DNA of 64,000 bases, from the NCBI RefSeq assembly GCF_004402705.1, contig NZ_SOFM01000043.1, positions 1 through 64,000 of the forward strand. The letters are read 5' to 3'. The DNA is from Cryobacterium mannosilyticum (GTDB lineage: Bacteria > Actinomycetota > Actinomycetes > Actinomycetales > Microbacteriaceae). The notes beneath the pieces were generated by a model. The model was not told where the DNA came from and made no database searches. It saw only the letters and a program-made list of their open reading frames with translations. Positions 14,671 to 23,089 of the stretch are shown here, piece by piece (positions within the stretch are counted from its first letter, which is position 1; the number at the start of each line of letters is the position of its first letter). A program made the translations under genes and the position numbers.

Positions 14671-16185
14671 ATGGCCCAGTACATCATTGCCATCGACCAG
14701 GGAACGACGAGTTCCCGCGCGATCATCTTCGACAAGGCGGGGTCGATCGTCTCGACCGGCCAGCTCGAGCACGCCCAGATCTTCCCGCGCGCCGGCTGGG
14801 TCGAGCACGACCCGATGGAGATCTGGAACAACACCCGTGAGGTCATCGGCCAGGCCCTGTCCAAGGCCAACCTGACCCGCCACGACATCGACGCCGTCGG
14901 CATCACCAACCAGCGCGAGACCGCCGTTGTCTGGGACCGCACCACCGGCCTGCCCGTCTACAACGCCATCGTCTGGCAGGACACCCGCACCCAGCCCATC
15001 GTCGACCGGCTCGCCGCCGACGGCGGCGTCGAACGGTTCAAGCAGAAGGTGGGCCTGCCGCTGGCGACCTACTTCTCCGGCACCAAGATCGTCTGGATCC
15101 TCGAGAACGTCGAGGGTGCCCGGGCCAAGGCCGACGCCGGCCAGCTGATGTTCGGAACGACCGACTCGTGGGTGCTCTGGAACCTGACCGGCGGGCTCGA
15201 GGGCGGCGTGCACGCCACCGACGTCACCAACGCCAGCCGCACCATGTTCATGGACCTGGAGACCCTGCAGTGGGACGACGACATCCTCGCCGCGTTCGAC
15301 GTGCCCAAGTCGATGCTGCCCGAGATCCGCTCCTCCAGCGAGGTCTACGGCATCGCCAGCGGCCACAGCCTGCTCCGCGAGACGCCGATCGCGGGCATCC
15401 TCGGCGACCAGCAGGCCGCGACCTTCGGCCAGGCCGCGTTCGACCAGGGCGAGGCGAAGAACACCTACGGCACCGGTAACTTCCTCATCTTCAACACCGG
15501 CACCGAGATCGTCCACTCCAAGAACGGGCTGCTCACCACGGTCGGCTACAAGCTCGGCGACGCGGAAACCCACTATGCGCTCGAAGGATCGATCGCGGTC
15601 ACCGGGGCGCTCGTGCAGTGGCTGCGCGACAACCTCGGCATCGTCGGCTCGGCCGCCGAGGTCGAGGCTCTCGCCCTCTCGGTCGAGGACAACGGCGGCG
15701 CCTACTTCGTGCCGGCGTTCTCCGGCCTGTTCGCCCCGTACTGGCGCTCGGATGCCCGCGGGGCCCTGGTCGGCCTGACCCGGTTCGTGAACAAGGGCCA
15801 CATCGCCCGTGCCGCGCTCGAGGCGATCGCCTACCAGTCCCGCGAGGTGCTGGACGCGGTCAACGCGGACTCCGGAGTGCCGCTGACCGAGCTCAAGGTC
15901 GACGGCGGTGCCTCGGCCAACGATCTGCTGATGCAGTTCCAGGCCGACATCCTCGGCGTCTCCGTCGTTCGCCCGGTCGTCGCGGAGACCACCGCGCTCG
16001 GCGCCGCCTACGCGGCCGGCCTCGCGGTCGGCTTCTGGGGCAGCCTCGACGAACTCCGCGCGAACTGGCAGGAAGATGCCCGCTGGGAGCCGCAGATGGA
16101 CGTCGCCGAGCGCGACCGCCTGCTGCGCAACTGGAAGAAGGCCGTCACAAAGTCCCTCGACTGGGTAGACGAGGACGTCGTCTAG
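14671..16185 (+). CDS. glpK: Glycerol kinase
   Basis: GlpK phosphorylates glycerol to glycerol 3-phosphate with ATP. The 504-residue product is of normal length and opens with the FGGY-family ATP-binding signature YIIAIDQGTTSSRAIIFD. It also has AVGITNQRETAVVWDR, the SGTKIVWILEN segment, and the C-terminal VDGGASANDLLMQFQADIL signature. AAAGGAG lies seven bases before the ATG. It completes the GlpF-GlpK-GlpD pathway. It is followed by short CTCACCCG repeats and a strong terminator. Confidence 0.96.
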   Translation: MAQYIIAIDQGTTSSRAIIFDKAGSIVSTGQLEHAQIFPRAGWVEHDPMEIWNNTREVIGQALSKANLTRHDIDAVGITNQRETAVVWDRTTGLPVYNAIVWQDTRTQPIVDRLAADGGVERFKQKVGLPLATYFSGTKIVWILENVEGARAKADAGQLMFGTTDSWVLWNLTGGLEGGVHATDVTNASRTMFMDLETLQWDDDILAAFDVPKSMLPEIRSSSEVYGIASGHSLLRETPIAGILGDQQAATFGQAAFDQGEAKNTYGTGNFLIFNTGTEIVHSKNGLLTTVGYKLGDAETHYALEGSIAVTGALVQWLRDNLGIVGSAAEVEALALSVEDNGGAYFVPAFSGLFAPYWRSDARGALVGLTRFVNKGHIARAALEAIAYQSREVLDAVNADSGVPLTELKVDGGASANDLLMQFQADILGVSVVRPVVAETTALGAAYAAGLAVGFWGSLDELRANWQEDARWEPQMDVAERDRLLRNWKKAVTKSLDWVDEDVV

Positions 16186-16221
16186 CCTCACCCGCCTCAC
16201 CCGCCTCACCCGGCTCACCCG
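16186..16221. repeat. 9-bp tandem repeat, four copies
   Basis: CCTCACCCG is repeated three times and followed by one variant copy (GCTCACCCG), directly after the glpK stop codon. It is non-coding. Confidence 0.8.
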
Positions 16222-16227
16222 TTCCCC

Positions 16228-16263
16228 GGAAACCCGGCGTCCACCCCAGGCCGCCGGGTTTCC
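16228..16263 (+). terminator. glpK terminator
   Basis: GGAAACCCGGCG (16228-16239) and CGCCGGGTTTCC (16252-16263) form a perfect 12-bp stem with a 12-base loop, 42 bases after the glpK stop. This is the clearest simple terminator on this strand in the region. Confidence 0.85.
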
Positions 16264-16317
16264 GTCGTCTCACCCCCGCCGTCCCCACCTCCCCGCCGCA
16301 TGACAGGCGGCATCTCG

Positions 16318-16413
16318 GTGGCTAACTCAGGAGATTCCCGCAGGCCAGACAGAAGGGCCTCGGAACAGTCCGGCAGAGTCGGGCGGGCACAGAGAATCTC
16401 CTGAGTTAGCCAC
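16318..16413. repeat. CTAACTCAGG palindromic element, copy A
   Basis: This 96-bp element has perfect 20-bp terminal inverted repeats: GTGGCTAACTCAGGAGATTC at the left and its exact reverse complement at the right. The roughly 56-base interior is not shared with other copies but contains its own small stem, AGGCC with GGCCT. It lies 108 bases before the DUF559 gene. Copy B sits on that gene's other side. Further copies are at 35681 and 51506. Confidence 0.9.
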
Positions 16414-16521
16414 GACGAGGGCTGGCCGGTCGGAGTCCTCCACATCCCGCGCGTATTTGATCTGTCCTCAGATCGGTTCAAGGCGGGCTTGTGGGAAGCC
16501 AGGATCACGACACTTCCATCC

Positions 16522-17412
16522 ATGACCTGGACTGACTACTTCCACGAGAATGATGTGCGCATTGCCGAGACCAGTGCACTGGTGGCAGCCGGGGCAAGTT
16601 GGCGTTCGCTGCGTGCGGCTACGGAGAGCGGATCGCTGATTCGCGCGAGGCGCGGTCAGTATGCTTTGCCCGGCATTGACCCGCACGTCCTCGCTGCCGT
16701 TAGGCTCGGCGGAAGGCTCGCGTGTATCTCCGCGGCGGCGCACGCCGGCGTCTTCGTGCTCGATTCTACGTTCACCCACATCGACTTGGCACCGAATGCG
16801 TCGAGGCTGCGGGCGCCGCACAACCGGTTTCAGTCGCTCGCCCCCGCGAACCGTGATGGGGTGGAGCTGCATTGGGGGCGGTTGATCGATCCGAGTGCCT
16901 GCACGGAGTACAGCGTCGGTCTGGTTGATGCGCTGGTGCAGATTGTGCGGTGTCAGGAACCGCGATTCGCACTTGCCTCCCTGGACAACGCCCTGCACCA
17001 GCGGCTGATTCGGCCGAAGGCCATTGCAGGGATCTTCGCGGTGCTGCCCGGCGATATCCAGTACCTTTGTCCGCTCATCGACTCGCGCAGTGAGTCAGGA
17101 CAGGAATCCGTGCTCCGGTTCGTCGTGCAGCAGGCAGGATTCGAGTTCGCGATCCAGGTAGCGATTGACGGTGTCGGCCGCGTCGACATGGTCGTCGAGG
17201 GATGCATCGTCGTTGAGGCGGACAGCCGGAGATTCCACGAGGGCTGGGAGGCGCAAGCCCGCGACCGCACACGAGACTGCGAGCTGGCCATGCTGGGCTA
17301 CTTCAGCCTGCGCGTGCTGTACCGCGACATCATGTACCACCCGGAACGAGTCGTGGCAGCCATCAAGGGTTTGCTCGCCGCCAGCCGCCGGTACCGCACG
17401 GTAATCCTCTGA
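16522..17412 (+). CDS. DUF559 / Vsr-like endonuclease-domain protein
   Basis: The 296-residue product is a putative DNA nuclease of unknown role. The N-terminal part (about 10-65) resembles the AbiEi-antitoxin-type winged helix (ALVAAGASWRSLRAATESGSLIRARRGQYALP). The C-terminal part (about 193-290) is a DUF559/Vsr-like fold with candidate catalytic residues E195, D222, E232-x-D234 and H239 in VDMVV...VVEADSRRFH, then DRTRDCELAMLGY. I chose the ATG at 16522. An in-frame GTG at 16489 is possible. Palindromic elements A and B bracket the gene, which is the only one between them. Catalytic activity is inferred from the residues only. Confidence 0.8.
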   Translation: MTWTDYFHENDVRIAETSALVAAGASWRSLRAATESGSLIRARRGQYALPGIDPHVLAAVRLGGRLACISAAAHAGVFVLDSTFTHIDLAPNASRLRAPHNRFQSLAPANRDGVELHWGRLIDPSACTEYSVGLVDALVQIVRCQEPRFALASLDNALHQRLIRPKAIAGIFAVLPGDIQYLCPLIDSRSESGQESVLRFVVQQAGFEFAIQVAIDGVGRVDMVVEGCIVVEADSRRFHEGWEAQARDRTRDCELAMLGYFSLRVLYRDIMYHPERVVAAIKGLLAASRRYRTVIL

Positions 17413-17472
17413 TCGTTCGTACTCAGCGCGGGCGACATCGAGGCTGGAAGAGGCGAAGGCCGCATCCGGTTG

Positions 17473-17570
17473 GGGGCTAACTCAGGAGATCCAGACCCAG
17501 GCCTGCTTCGGCGTCTGGCGTTTCCGGGTTTCTTGGCGCCTCGTCGGCCCGGATCTCCTGAGTTAGCCAC
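17473..17570. repeat. CTAACTCAGG palindromic element, copy B
   Basis: This 98-bp element begins GGGGCTAACTCAGGAGATCC and ends GGATCTCCTGAGTTAGCCAC, so the termini match copy A except for one base at the left end and the innermost positions. Its interior differs from copy A and contains CCAGAC paired with GTCTGG (17491-17518). It lies 60 bases after the DUF559 gene stop. Confidence 0.88.
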
Positions 17571-17599
17571 CTCGGCGATGGGCGGGAAGGGACAGCGCC

Positions 17600-17665
17600 G
17601 AGACCGGCCGAGACGTGCCGAGACCGGCCGAGACTGGACGGGACCGGCCGAGGCCGGCCGGGGGC
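17600..17665. repeat. Degenerate CCGAGAC-rich repeat
   Basis: About six irregular units of the form CCGAGACCGG fill the gap between element B and the HAD-hydrolase stop. The sequence is non-coding and low in complexity. Confidence 0.6.
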
Positions 17666-17667
17666 GG

Positions 17668-18417
17668 TCAGGGGGCGGTCAGGAGGGCCGGGAGTTCGGC
17701 CAGGCCGGTGATTCGGAGCACCCCGAGACGGGCGGCGTCGGCGGCGTCCGCGGGGTCCACCGCGGCTTCGCGCCGGTCGAGCCAAACCGCGGTGAGGCCG
17801 GCGGCCGCCGCCCCGATGGCGTCGGTGCGGATGCGGTCGCCCACGTACACCGCGTCGGCCGCGGCGACCCCGAACACGGCGCAGGCGTGCTCGAAGATGC
17901 GCCGGTCGGGTTTGGCGACGCCGAACGCGGCCGAGGTGATCACCCGTTCGACCCGGTCGCCCAGGCCCGTGCGGTCCAGCTTCGGCTGCTGGTGCGACCG
18001 CTCCCCGTTGGTGATCAGTCCGAAGCGGATGCCCGGAAACTCACCCTCGAGGGCCGCCAGGCAGGGCAGCGCGTCGTCGTGCAACCGCCAACTCGCCCGG
18101 TAGTGCTCGAAGTAGGCGCCGAACCAGTCGGCCGCTTCCTGGTCCGTCAGGGGGACCCCGTGCGCGGCGGCGAAGTCACGGGCGCGCTCCCGCCGCTGGC
18201 CGGGGAAGTCCAGCCGCCCGGCAAGGTAGGAGTGGTAGTGCCGCTCTTCCAGCTCCTGCCAGAGCGCGACCGCCCCGCCCAGGTCGACGCCGTCGAACGG
18301 GCCGCCCAGGGCGGCGAGATACCGCAGGATGCCGTCGGCGACAGCGCCGCGATGGGCGAACAGCGTGTCGTCCAGGTCGAAGAGCACGACCGACGGGATG
18401 CGGGCGGGTGCGGCCAT
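17668..18417 (-). CDS. HAD-family hydrolase
   Basis: The 249-residue product is a haloacid-dehalogenase-type phosphatase. Motif I is VVLFDLDDTLFAHRG (nucleophile Asp near residue 14), motif II lies in FGLITNGERSHQQPKL, and motifs III/IV are in GVAKPDRRIFEHAC and VYVGDRIRTDAIGA. A helical cap follows motif I. It resembles the YjjG/REG-2-like phosphatases that act on small phosphorylated metabolites, but the substrate cannot be told. The ATG lies three bases after the stop of the acetyltransferase gene, so the two are probably cotranscribed with trpS. Confidence 0.85.
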   Translation of the reverse strand: MAAPARIPSVVLFDLDDTLFAHRGAVADGILRYLAALGGPFDGVDLGGAVALWQELEERHYHSYLAGRLDFPGQRRERARDFAAAHGVPLTDQEAADWFGAYFEHYRASWRLHDDALPCLAALEGEFPGIRFGLITNGERSHQQPKLDRTGLGDRVERVITSAAFGVAKPDRRIFEHACAVFGVAAADAVYVGDRIRTDAIGAAAAGLTAVWLDRREAAVDPADAADAARLGVLRITGLAELPALLTAP

Positions 18418-18420
18418 GGC

Positions 18421-18999
18421 TCAGCCGGCCACCACGCCGGCGACCACGGCGGGCCAGCCGGCCTTCGGCCGGCGGTCGTCGCCGGCACGGAGCCGCCCGG
18501 TCCAGGCCAGCGGGAAGGACCCGTCGCGGTGCGGGTGGTCCGCGGGCGACTCGCCGAGGAAGCTGAAGCCCGTCTTCCGGGCGGTGCGCGCCGACGCGAT
18601 ATTCCCCGGCAGGCATTGCCAGTTGATGGCGTCGACGATCCCGGCGGAGAACGCCCAGTCGGCGACGAGCCGCTGGGCCTCCGGGATGTAGCCGTGGCCG
18701 CGGTGCGGCGCCCCGAGCCAGTAGCCGATCGAAGCCGTGGGAACGCGCAGCCCGATCACGCCGACCAGGGCGGGGGAGCCCGGTGCGCGAACCGCCCAGG
18801 TGTATTCCTGATCAGATGCCCATGCCGCCGGCACATACTCCGAAATGAATGAGTCCGCATCGGAGCGACGATACGGCCACGGCACGGTGAGGTACCTCTC
18901 GAACAGAGGGTCCTGGCAGTACTCGAACACCGCGACGGCATCGTCGGCGGCGGGCTGGTCCAACCGCACCAGCGGCGACGACAATTCGACGGGCTTCAT
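18421..18999 (-). CDS. GNAT-family N-acetyltransferase
   Basis: This 192-residue protein resembles the RimJ/RimL type of GNAT acetyltransferase. It has an N-terminal RLDQPAADDAVAVFEYCQDPLFERYL, the acetyl-CoA pocket region IGYWLGAPHRGHGYIPEAQRLVADWAF, and NIASARTARKTGFSFLGE near the C-terminus. The target could be a ribosomal protein terminus or a small molecule. It begins two bases after trpS, and I placed the start at MKPVELSSPLVRL for that reason. The upstream open frame is an overlap with trpS in another phase. Confidence 0.85.
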   Translation of the reverse strand: MKPVELSSPLVRLDQPAADDAVAVFEYCQDPLFERYLTVPWPYRRSDADSFISEYVPAAWASDQEYTWAVRAPGSPALVGVIGLRVPTASIGYWLGAPHRGHGYIPEAQRLVADWAFSAGIVDAINWQCLPGNIASARTARKTGFSFLGESPADHPHRDGSFPLAWTGRLRAGDDRRPKAGWPAVVAGVVAG

Positions 19000-19001
19000 G
19001 G

Positions 19002-20006
19002 TCAGGCGCGGGGGAGGAGTCCGACACGCTCGAACGCGCGCGCCAGGGTGGCGTCGGCGACGCCCGCCGCGCGGTCGGCGTTGTGGGCGAGCAGGCGGTC
19101 GAGTTCGGCCGGGTCGCCGAGCAGCTCGAGCACGCGCGCGCGGATCGGGCCGAAGGTGCCGGTGACGACCTCGGCGAGTCCCTTCTTGAGATCCCCGTAG
19201 CCGCGGCCGGCATACTCGTCCTCGAGGGACTGGATCGAGCGCTCGGCCATGGTGGAGTAGATCGTGAGCAGGTTGGCCACCCCCGGCTTGTTCTCCCGGT
19301 CGAAGACGACTCCGCCATCGGCATCCGTCACCGCGCGCATGATCTTCTTCGCGGTGACCGACGGCTCGTCGAGCAACCAGATCACCCCGGCGTGCGATTC
19401 GGCCGACTTCGACATCTTCGAGGTGGGGTTCTGCAGGTCGAAGATCTTCGCGGTGTCCTTCACGATGTCCGCCTCCGGAATCACGAAGGTGTCCCCGAAC
19501 CGCGAGTTGAACCGCGCCGCGATGTCGCGGGTCAGCTCGACGTGCTGGCGCTGGTCTTCGCCGACCGGCACGACGACGGTGTCGTAGAGCAGGATGTCCG
19601 CGGCCATCAGGATCGGGTAGGCGAACAGCCCGACCGTGGTGCCGTCTGAACCCTGCTTGGCCGACTTGTCCTTGAACTGGGTCATCCGGCTGGCCTCGCC
19701 GAACCCGGTGATGGTGTTGAGCACCCAGGCCAGCTGGGCGTGGGCGGCGACGTGCGACTGCACGTAGAGCGTCGACGCCGACGGGTCGATCCCGCTCGCG
19801 ATGTACTGAGCCGCGGTGCGCCGGGTGTTCTCGCGCAGCTTCACCGGGTCCTGCGCCACGGTGAGCGCGTGCAGGTCGACGATCGAGAAGAATGCGTCGT
19901 GGGTCTGCTGCAGCGCCTTCCAGTTCAGCAGGGCGCCGATGTAGTTGCCGATCTGCAGGGAATCCGCGGAGGGCTGCATGCCGGAGTAGAGACGGGGCTT
20001 GGTCAT
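19002..20006 (-). CDS. trpS: Tryptophanyl-tRNA synthetase
   Basis: TrpS charges tRNA-Trp. The 334-residue product is the usual bacterial length. It starts with RLYSGMQPSADSLQIGNYIGALLNW, which contains the HIGH-type motif as QIGN. It also has the catalytic KMSKS loop in NPTSKMSKSAESHAG (about residues 192-206) and the GEDQRQHVELTRDIAARFN segment that binds tryptophanyl-adenylate. It is the first gene of a probable three-gene operon with the acetyltransferase and HAD genes. Confidence 0.96.
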   Translation of the reverse strand: MTKPRLYSGMQPSADSLQIGNYIGALLNWKALQQTHDAFFSIVDLHALTVAQDPVKLRENTRRTAAQYIASGIDPSASTLYVQSHVAAHAQLAWVLNTITGFGEASRMTQFKDKSAKQGSDGTTVGLFAYPILMAADILLYDTVVVPVGEDQRQHVELTRDIAARFNSRFGDTFVIPEADIVKDTAKIFDLQNPTSKMSKSAESHAGVIWLLDEPSVTAKKIMRAVTDADGGVVFDRENKPGVANLLTIYSTMAERSIQSLEDEYAGRGYGDLKKGLAEVVTGTFGPIRARVLELLGDPAELDRLLAHNADRAAGVADATLARAFERVGLLPRA

Positions 20007-20059
20007 GGGGTCTTTCGTGTCGTGGAGCCGCCGCAGGCGGAACCGGGGAAAACGGTGGG

Positions 20060-20920
20060 TTAGACGAGGTAGTCGACGACGACGGGTGTGTGGTCCGACC
20101 AGCGCTGGTCATAGGCGGCGGCCCGGTCGACCGCGTAGTTGGTGACGGATGCCGCCAGCGCCGGCGTCGCCAGCTGGTAGTCGATTCGCCAGCCGGTGTC
20201 GTTGTCGAAGGCCTGCCCGCGCCAGGACCACCAGGTGAACGGCCCGTCGACCTCTCCGGCCCACTTGCGACCCACGTCGACCCAGCCGAGGCCGGCCCCG
20301 GCGTTGTACCCGGGCTCGTCTTCCGCGCCGAGGATCCGGTCGAAATAGGCGCGCTCGTCGGGGAGGAACCCGGCCCGCTTCACGTTGCCGCGCCAGTTCT
20401 TGATGTCGAGCTTGCGGTGGCCCACATTCAGGTCGCCGAGCACGACGGCCCGCTCGCTGTGGGCGGCCAGCTCGGGCAACCGGGCGAGCATCGCGTCGAG
20501 GAAACGGTACTTCTCGACCTGCTTGGGGGTGTCCGCCTCGCCGGAGTGCACGTAGGTGCTCACGACCGTGACGATCTTGCCGTTGACCTCGTAGTCGGCT
20601 TCCAGCCAGCGGCCGGCGCTGTCGAAATCGGTCGCGCCGAGCTCGACCCGGTGGATCGACGCCGAGGACCGGCTGGCCAGCGCGACGCCGGCCCGGCCCT
20701 TCGCCGTTGCGGGGTCATGCAGGATGCTCCACTCCGGGCCGAGCAGGTTCTCGAGGTCCTCGGTCGACGCGCGCACCTCCTGGATGGCCAGGATGTCGAC
20801 GTCCCGGCCGGCGAGCCACTCGCCCATTCCCTTGCGGTAGGCGGCGCGCACCCCGTTCGTGTTGATGCTGGCGATCCGGAGCGGCTGGGCAGGCGAGGGG
20901 GACTCAGGCGTGGACGGCAT
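20060..20920 (-). CDS. xth: Exodeoxyribonuclease III
   Basis: This 286-residue enzyme is an AP endonuclease and 3'-5' exonuclease of the exonuclease III family, acting in base-excision repair. It shows LRIASINTNGVRAA, the metal-binding glutamate in DILAIQEVRA, the GDLNVGHRKLDIKNW motif and the C-terminal YDQRWSDHTPVVVDYLV with the catalytic SDH. The start is preceded by TAGACT and a six-base gap, so the transcript may be leaderless. That promoter box overlaps the stop codon of the BrkB-family gene upstream. Confidence 0.93.
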   Translation of the reverse strand: MPSTPESPSPAQPLRIASINTNGVRAAYRKGMGEWLAGRDVDILAIQEVRASTEDLENLLGPEWSILHDPATAKGRAGVALASRSSASIHRVELGATDFDSAGRWLEADYEVNGKIVTVVSTYVHSGEADTPKQVEKYRFLDAMLARLPELAAHSERAVVLGDLNVGHRKLDIKNWRGNVKRAGFLPDERAYFDRILGAEDEPGYNAGAGLGWVDVGRKWAGEVDGPFTWWSWRGQAFDNDTGWRIDYQLATPALAASVTNYAVDRAAAYDQRWSDHTPVVVDYLV

Positions 20921-20926
20921 GGTCCA

Positions 20927-20932
20927 AGTCTA
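20927..20932 (-). promoter_or_regulatory. -10 box for leaderless xth
   Basis: TAGACT lies exactly six bases before the ATG, so transcription would start at or next to the start codon. The box shares its TAG with the stop codon of the upstream gene. Confidence 0.5.
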
Positions 20933-22039
20933 GGTTGGGCGAGCGACTTCTCCCGCTGGCACGGTGGTTTCGTACCCTGACGCCGCCCGCTCCGCGGCGC
21001 GCAGCCGGCGGGCGGTCGCCCACCGCTGCCGCCAGCCGGCGTGGGCGTGGGCGTTCCGGGCGTCCCGCAGTTCGGCCAGGGCGGCAATCCGGCGGGCCTC
21101 GTTCTCCCGCTCGGCCTGTTCGATCGCCGCGCGTTTCGCGTCGACCGGTACGGGCGCGATGCCGGCGTCCTCCATCCCGACCGAGATCCAGGAGGCGGTG
21201 AGCAGGATCACGGTGTTCATCAGGTTGAACCAGATCAGGAGCCCGATGATCACGGCGAAGGTGGCCAGCAGGGGGTTGGATCCCGTGCGCCCGAGCAGCG
21301 TTCCGCCGAGCACCTTGAGGGCGCCCAGGGCGACCCCGCCGAGGGCGGACCCGAGGATCAGCTGCCGGTGCGGGATGTACACCCGCGAGAGCACCCGGAA
21401 CAGGGTCGCGAGGGTGGCCGTGTCGATCATCAGCACGACGAGCAGCCCGATCGTGCGCGCCCCGGCGTTGAACCAGAAGGAATCCCGGGCGATGCCCAGC
21501 AGACCCAGGATGGCGCCGAGCGCCTCCGTGCTGGCCAGGGAGATCAGCGCCGACACGATCAGGGCGACGCCGAAGAGGATGCCGAGACCGAGTTCCCGCA
21601 GCTTCACCAGCACGAAGAGGGTGCCGTCCCTGGGCATCCGGAAGATGGTGCGCACGGCCTGGGTGGTGGTTGACAGCCAGCCGAGGGTGGTCCAGAGCAA
21701 GCCGACCAGGGCCACGGCGCCGGTCCAGGTCAGTACCCCGGCGTTGGCGAGCTGTTTCGGGTCGATCACGCCCTGCCTGCCGATCAGACCGGGGATGGAC
21801 TGGTTGATGAGAGCGATCAGTGCGCTCATCAGCCGCTCGTTCGAGCCCAGCACGAGCCCGGCGATCGAGAACCCCACCCAGATCGCCGCGAAGATCGCGA
21901 AGACCGCCTGGTAGGTCATCCCGCCGGCGAGGATGGCGCCGCCGGTCTGGGCGAAGTGGGTGAGGGCGCGCACCGGCCGCCAGGCCATGGTGCGCCTGTA
22001 CAGGAGGGTGGCCCGTTTCACGGGGGCGGGGCTCGTCAC
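20930..22039 (-). CDS. YihY/BrkB-family membrane protein
   Basis: The 369-residue product has about six predicted transmembrane segments in residues 25-300, including GGAILAGGMTYQAVFAIFAA, which is typical of the YihY family start, and LLIWFNLMNTVILLTASWISVGMEDAG near the end. A basic, Arg/Ala-rich cytoplasmic tail of about 80 residues follows. The family was once annotated as ribonuclease BN and is now regarded as an inner-membrane protein of uncertain, perhaps transport, function. The GTG start is preceded by TAGGCT and a six-base gap, suggesting a leaderless mRNA. Confidence 0.85.
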   Translation of the reverse strand: MTSPAPVKRATLLYRRTMAWRPVRALTHFAQTGGAILAGGMTYQAVFAIFAAIWVGFSIAGLVLGSNERLMSALIALINQSIPGLIGRQGVIDPKQLANAGVLTWTGAVALVGLLWTTLGWLSTTTQAVRTIFRMPRDGTLFVLVKLRELGLGILFGVALIVSALISLASTEALGAILGLLGIARDSFWFNAGARTIGLLVVLMIDTATLATLFRVLSRVYIPHRQLILGSALGGVALGALKVLGGTLLGRTGSNPLLATFAVIIGLLIWFNLMNTVILLTASWISVGMEDAGIAPVPVDAKRAAIEQAERENEARRIAALAELRDARNAHAHAGWRQRWATARRLRAAERAASGYETTVPAGEVARPT

Positions 22040-22045
22040 GGCTCC

Positions 22046-22051
22046 AGCCTA
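22046..22051 (-). promoter_or_regulatory. -10 box for leaderless brkB-family gene
   Basis: TAGGCT lies six bases before the GTG start, with no ribosome binding site in between. Confidence 0.45.
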
Positions 22052-22206
22052 GCCAGCGGTCGGAGGCCGCCTGCGCACCCCCAGTTCGGGGTTCAAATAC
22101 AAGCTGAGGGTGTCTCACCTCTTGCGGTGTGACGGGCAGGTCTGCCACTATCCCAGTGCTGACCCAACCGAGTCGGCCATCCACCACCCGAGGCTGGATG
22201 GCGGGC

Positions 22207-22238
22207 TGCCCGGCCACGAGCATGTGGGCTGCCGGGCA
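22207..22238. repeat. Inverted repeat between sdhB and the BrkB-family gene
   Basis: TGCCCGGC (22207-22214) and GCCGGGCA (22231-22238) form a hairpin, with inner CAC/GTG also able to pair. The rest of this 291-base gap, apart from the sdh hairpin at 22280, shows nothing I can assign. Confidence 0.5.
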
Positions 22239-22279
22239 ACCGGTCGGGCGGCGTGCGACGGTCGGGCCGTTCCTCGACC

Positions 22280-22317
22280 AGCCGGTGGCGGCGAAACCCG
22301 AGTCGACGCCACCGGCT
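22280..22317 (-). terminator. sdhCDAB terminator
   Basis: AGCCGGTGGCG (22280-22290) and CGCCACCGGCT (22307-22317) form a perfect 11-bp stem with a 16-base loop, 13 bases beyond the sdhB stop. Confidence 0.75.
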
Positions 22318-22330
22318 ACCTCGTTGCGTG

Positions 22331-23089
22331 CTACTTCAGGCCGCGCACCATGGCTTGTTTGACCTCGGAGATGGCCTGGGTGACCTGGATTCCACGCGGG
22401 CAGGCCTCGGTGCAGTTGAAGGTGGTGCGGCAGCGCCACACCCCCTCCTTGTCGTTGAGGATGTCGAGGCGGACCGCCGCGTTGTCGTCGCGCGAGTCAA
22501 AGATGAAACGGTGCGCGTTGACGATCGCGGCCGGCCCGAAGTACTGCCCGTCGGTCCAGAAGACGGGGCAGCTCGACGTGCACGCGGCGCAGAGGATGCA
22601 CTTGGTGGTGTCGTCGAAGCGTTCACGCTGCGCGACGGTCTGGATGCGCTCCTTGCCGTCCTTCGGTGCCTGCTGGGAGACCAGGAACGGCTGCACGGCC
22701 TTGAAGGACTCGAAGAACGGCTCCATGTCGACGATCAGGTCCTTCTCGAGCGGCAGACCCTTGATCGCCTCCACGTAGACCGGCTTGGTGATGTCGAGGT
22801 CCTTGATCAGGGTCTTGCAGGCGAGGCGGTTGCGGCCGTTGATGCGCATGGCATCCGAGCCGCAGATGCCGTGCGCGCAGGAGCGGCGGAAGCTCAGGCT
22901 GCCGTCCTGCTCCCACTTGATCTTGTGCAGCGCGTCGAGCACCCGGTCGGTCGGGTACATCTGCACGTCGAAGTCTTCCCAGTGCGGCTCAGCGTCGACC
23001 TCCGGGTTGAACCGGCGGATGATCAGCGTGACGGTGAAGGACTGGATTTCTTCGGGCACAGCGGGAGGGGTTGCCGTTGCGGTACTCAC
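22331..23089 (-). CDS. sdhB: Succinate dehydrogenase iron-sulfur subunit
   Basis: SdhB passes electrons from the FAD of SdhA to quinone through three Fe-S clusters at the membrane. The 252-residue product has the 2Fe-2S cysteines in RRSCAHGICGSDAM and the ferredoxin-type motifs CILCAACTSSCPVFW and CTEACPRGIQ. The GTG start directly follows the sdhA stop codon (no gap), with GGAAAG inside the sdhA end as binding site, so the two are translationally coupled. It is the last gene of the sdhCDAB operon. Confidence 0.96.
   Translation of the reverse strand: MSTATATPPAVPEEIQSFTVTLIIRRFNPEVDAEPHWEDFDVQMYPTDRVLDALHKIKWEQDGSLSFRRSCAHGICGSDAMRINGRNRLACKTLIKDLDITKPVYVEAIKGLPLEKDLIVDMEPFFESFKAVQPFLVSQQAPKDGKERIQTVAQRERFDDTTKCILCAACTSSCPVFWTDGQYFGPAAIVNAHRFIFDSRDDNAAVRLDILNDKEGVWRCRTTFNCTEACPRGIQVTQAISEVKQAMVRGLK

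Noticed and set aside
16318..16413. Integron attC-like site
   Set aside because: The ends contain GCTAAC and GTTAGC and the core is variable, which recalls attC. However, the outer box reads GTTAGCC, not the attC form GTTRRRY. The arms are fully symmetrical without unpaired bases, copies are scattered and not arrayed, and no integrase is present.
22088..22103. GGGGTTCAAATAC looks like a tRNA T-loop
   Set aside because: No acceptor stem, anticodon arm or CCA-like end can be formed around it, so it is not a tRNA gene.
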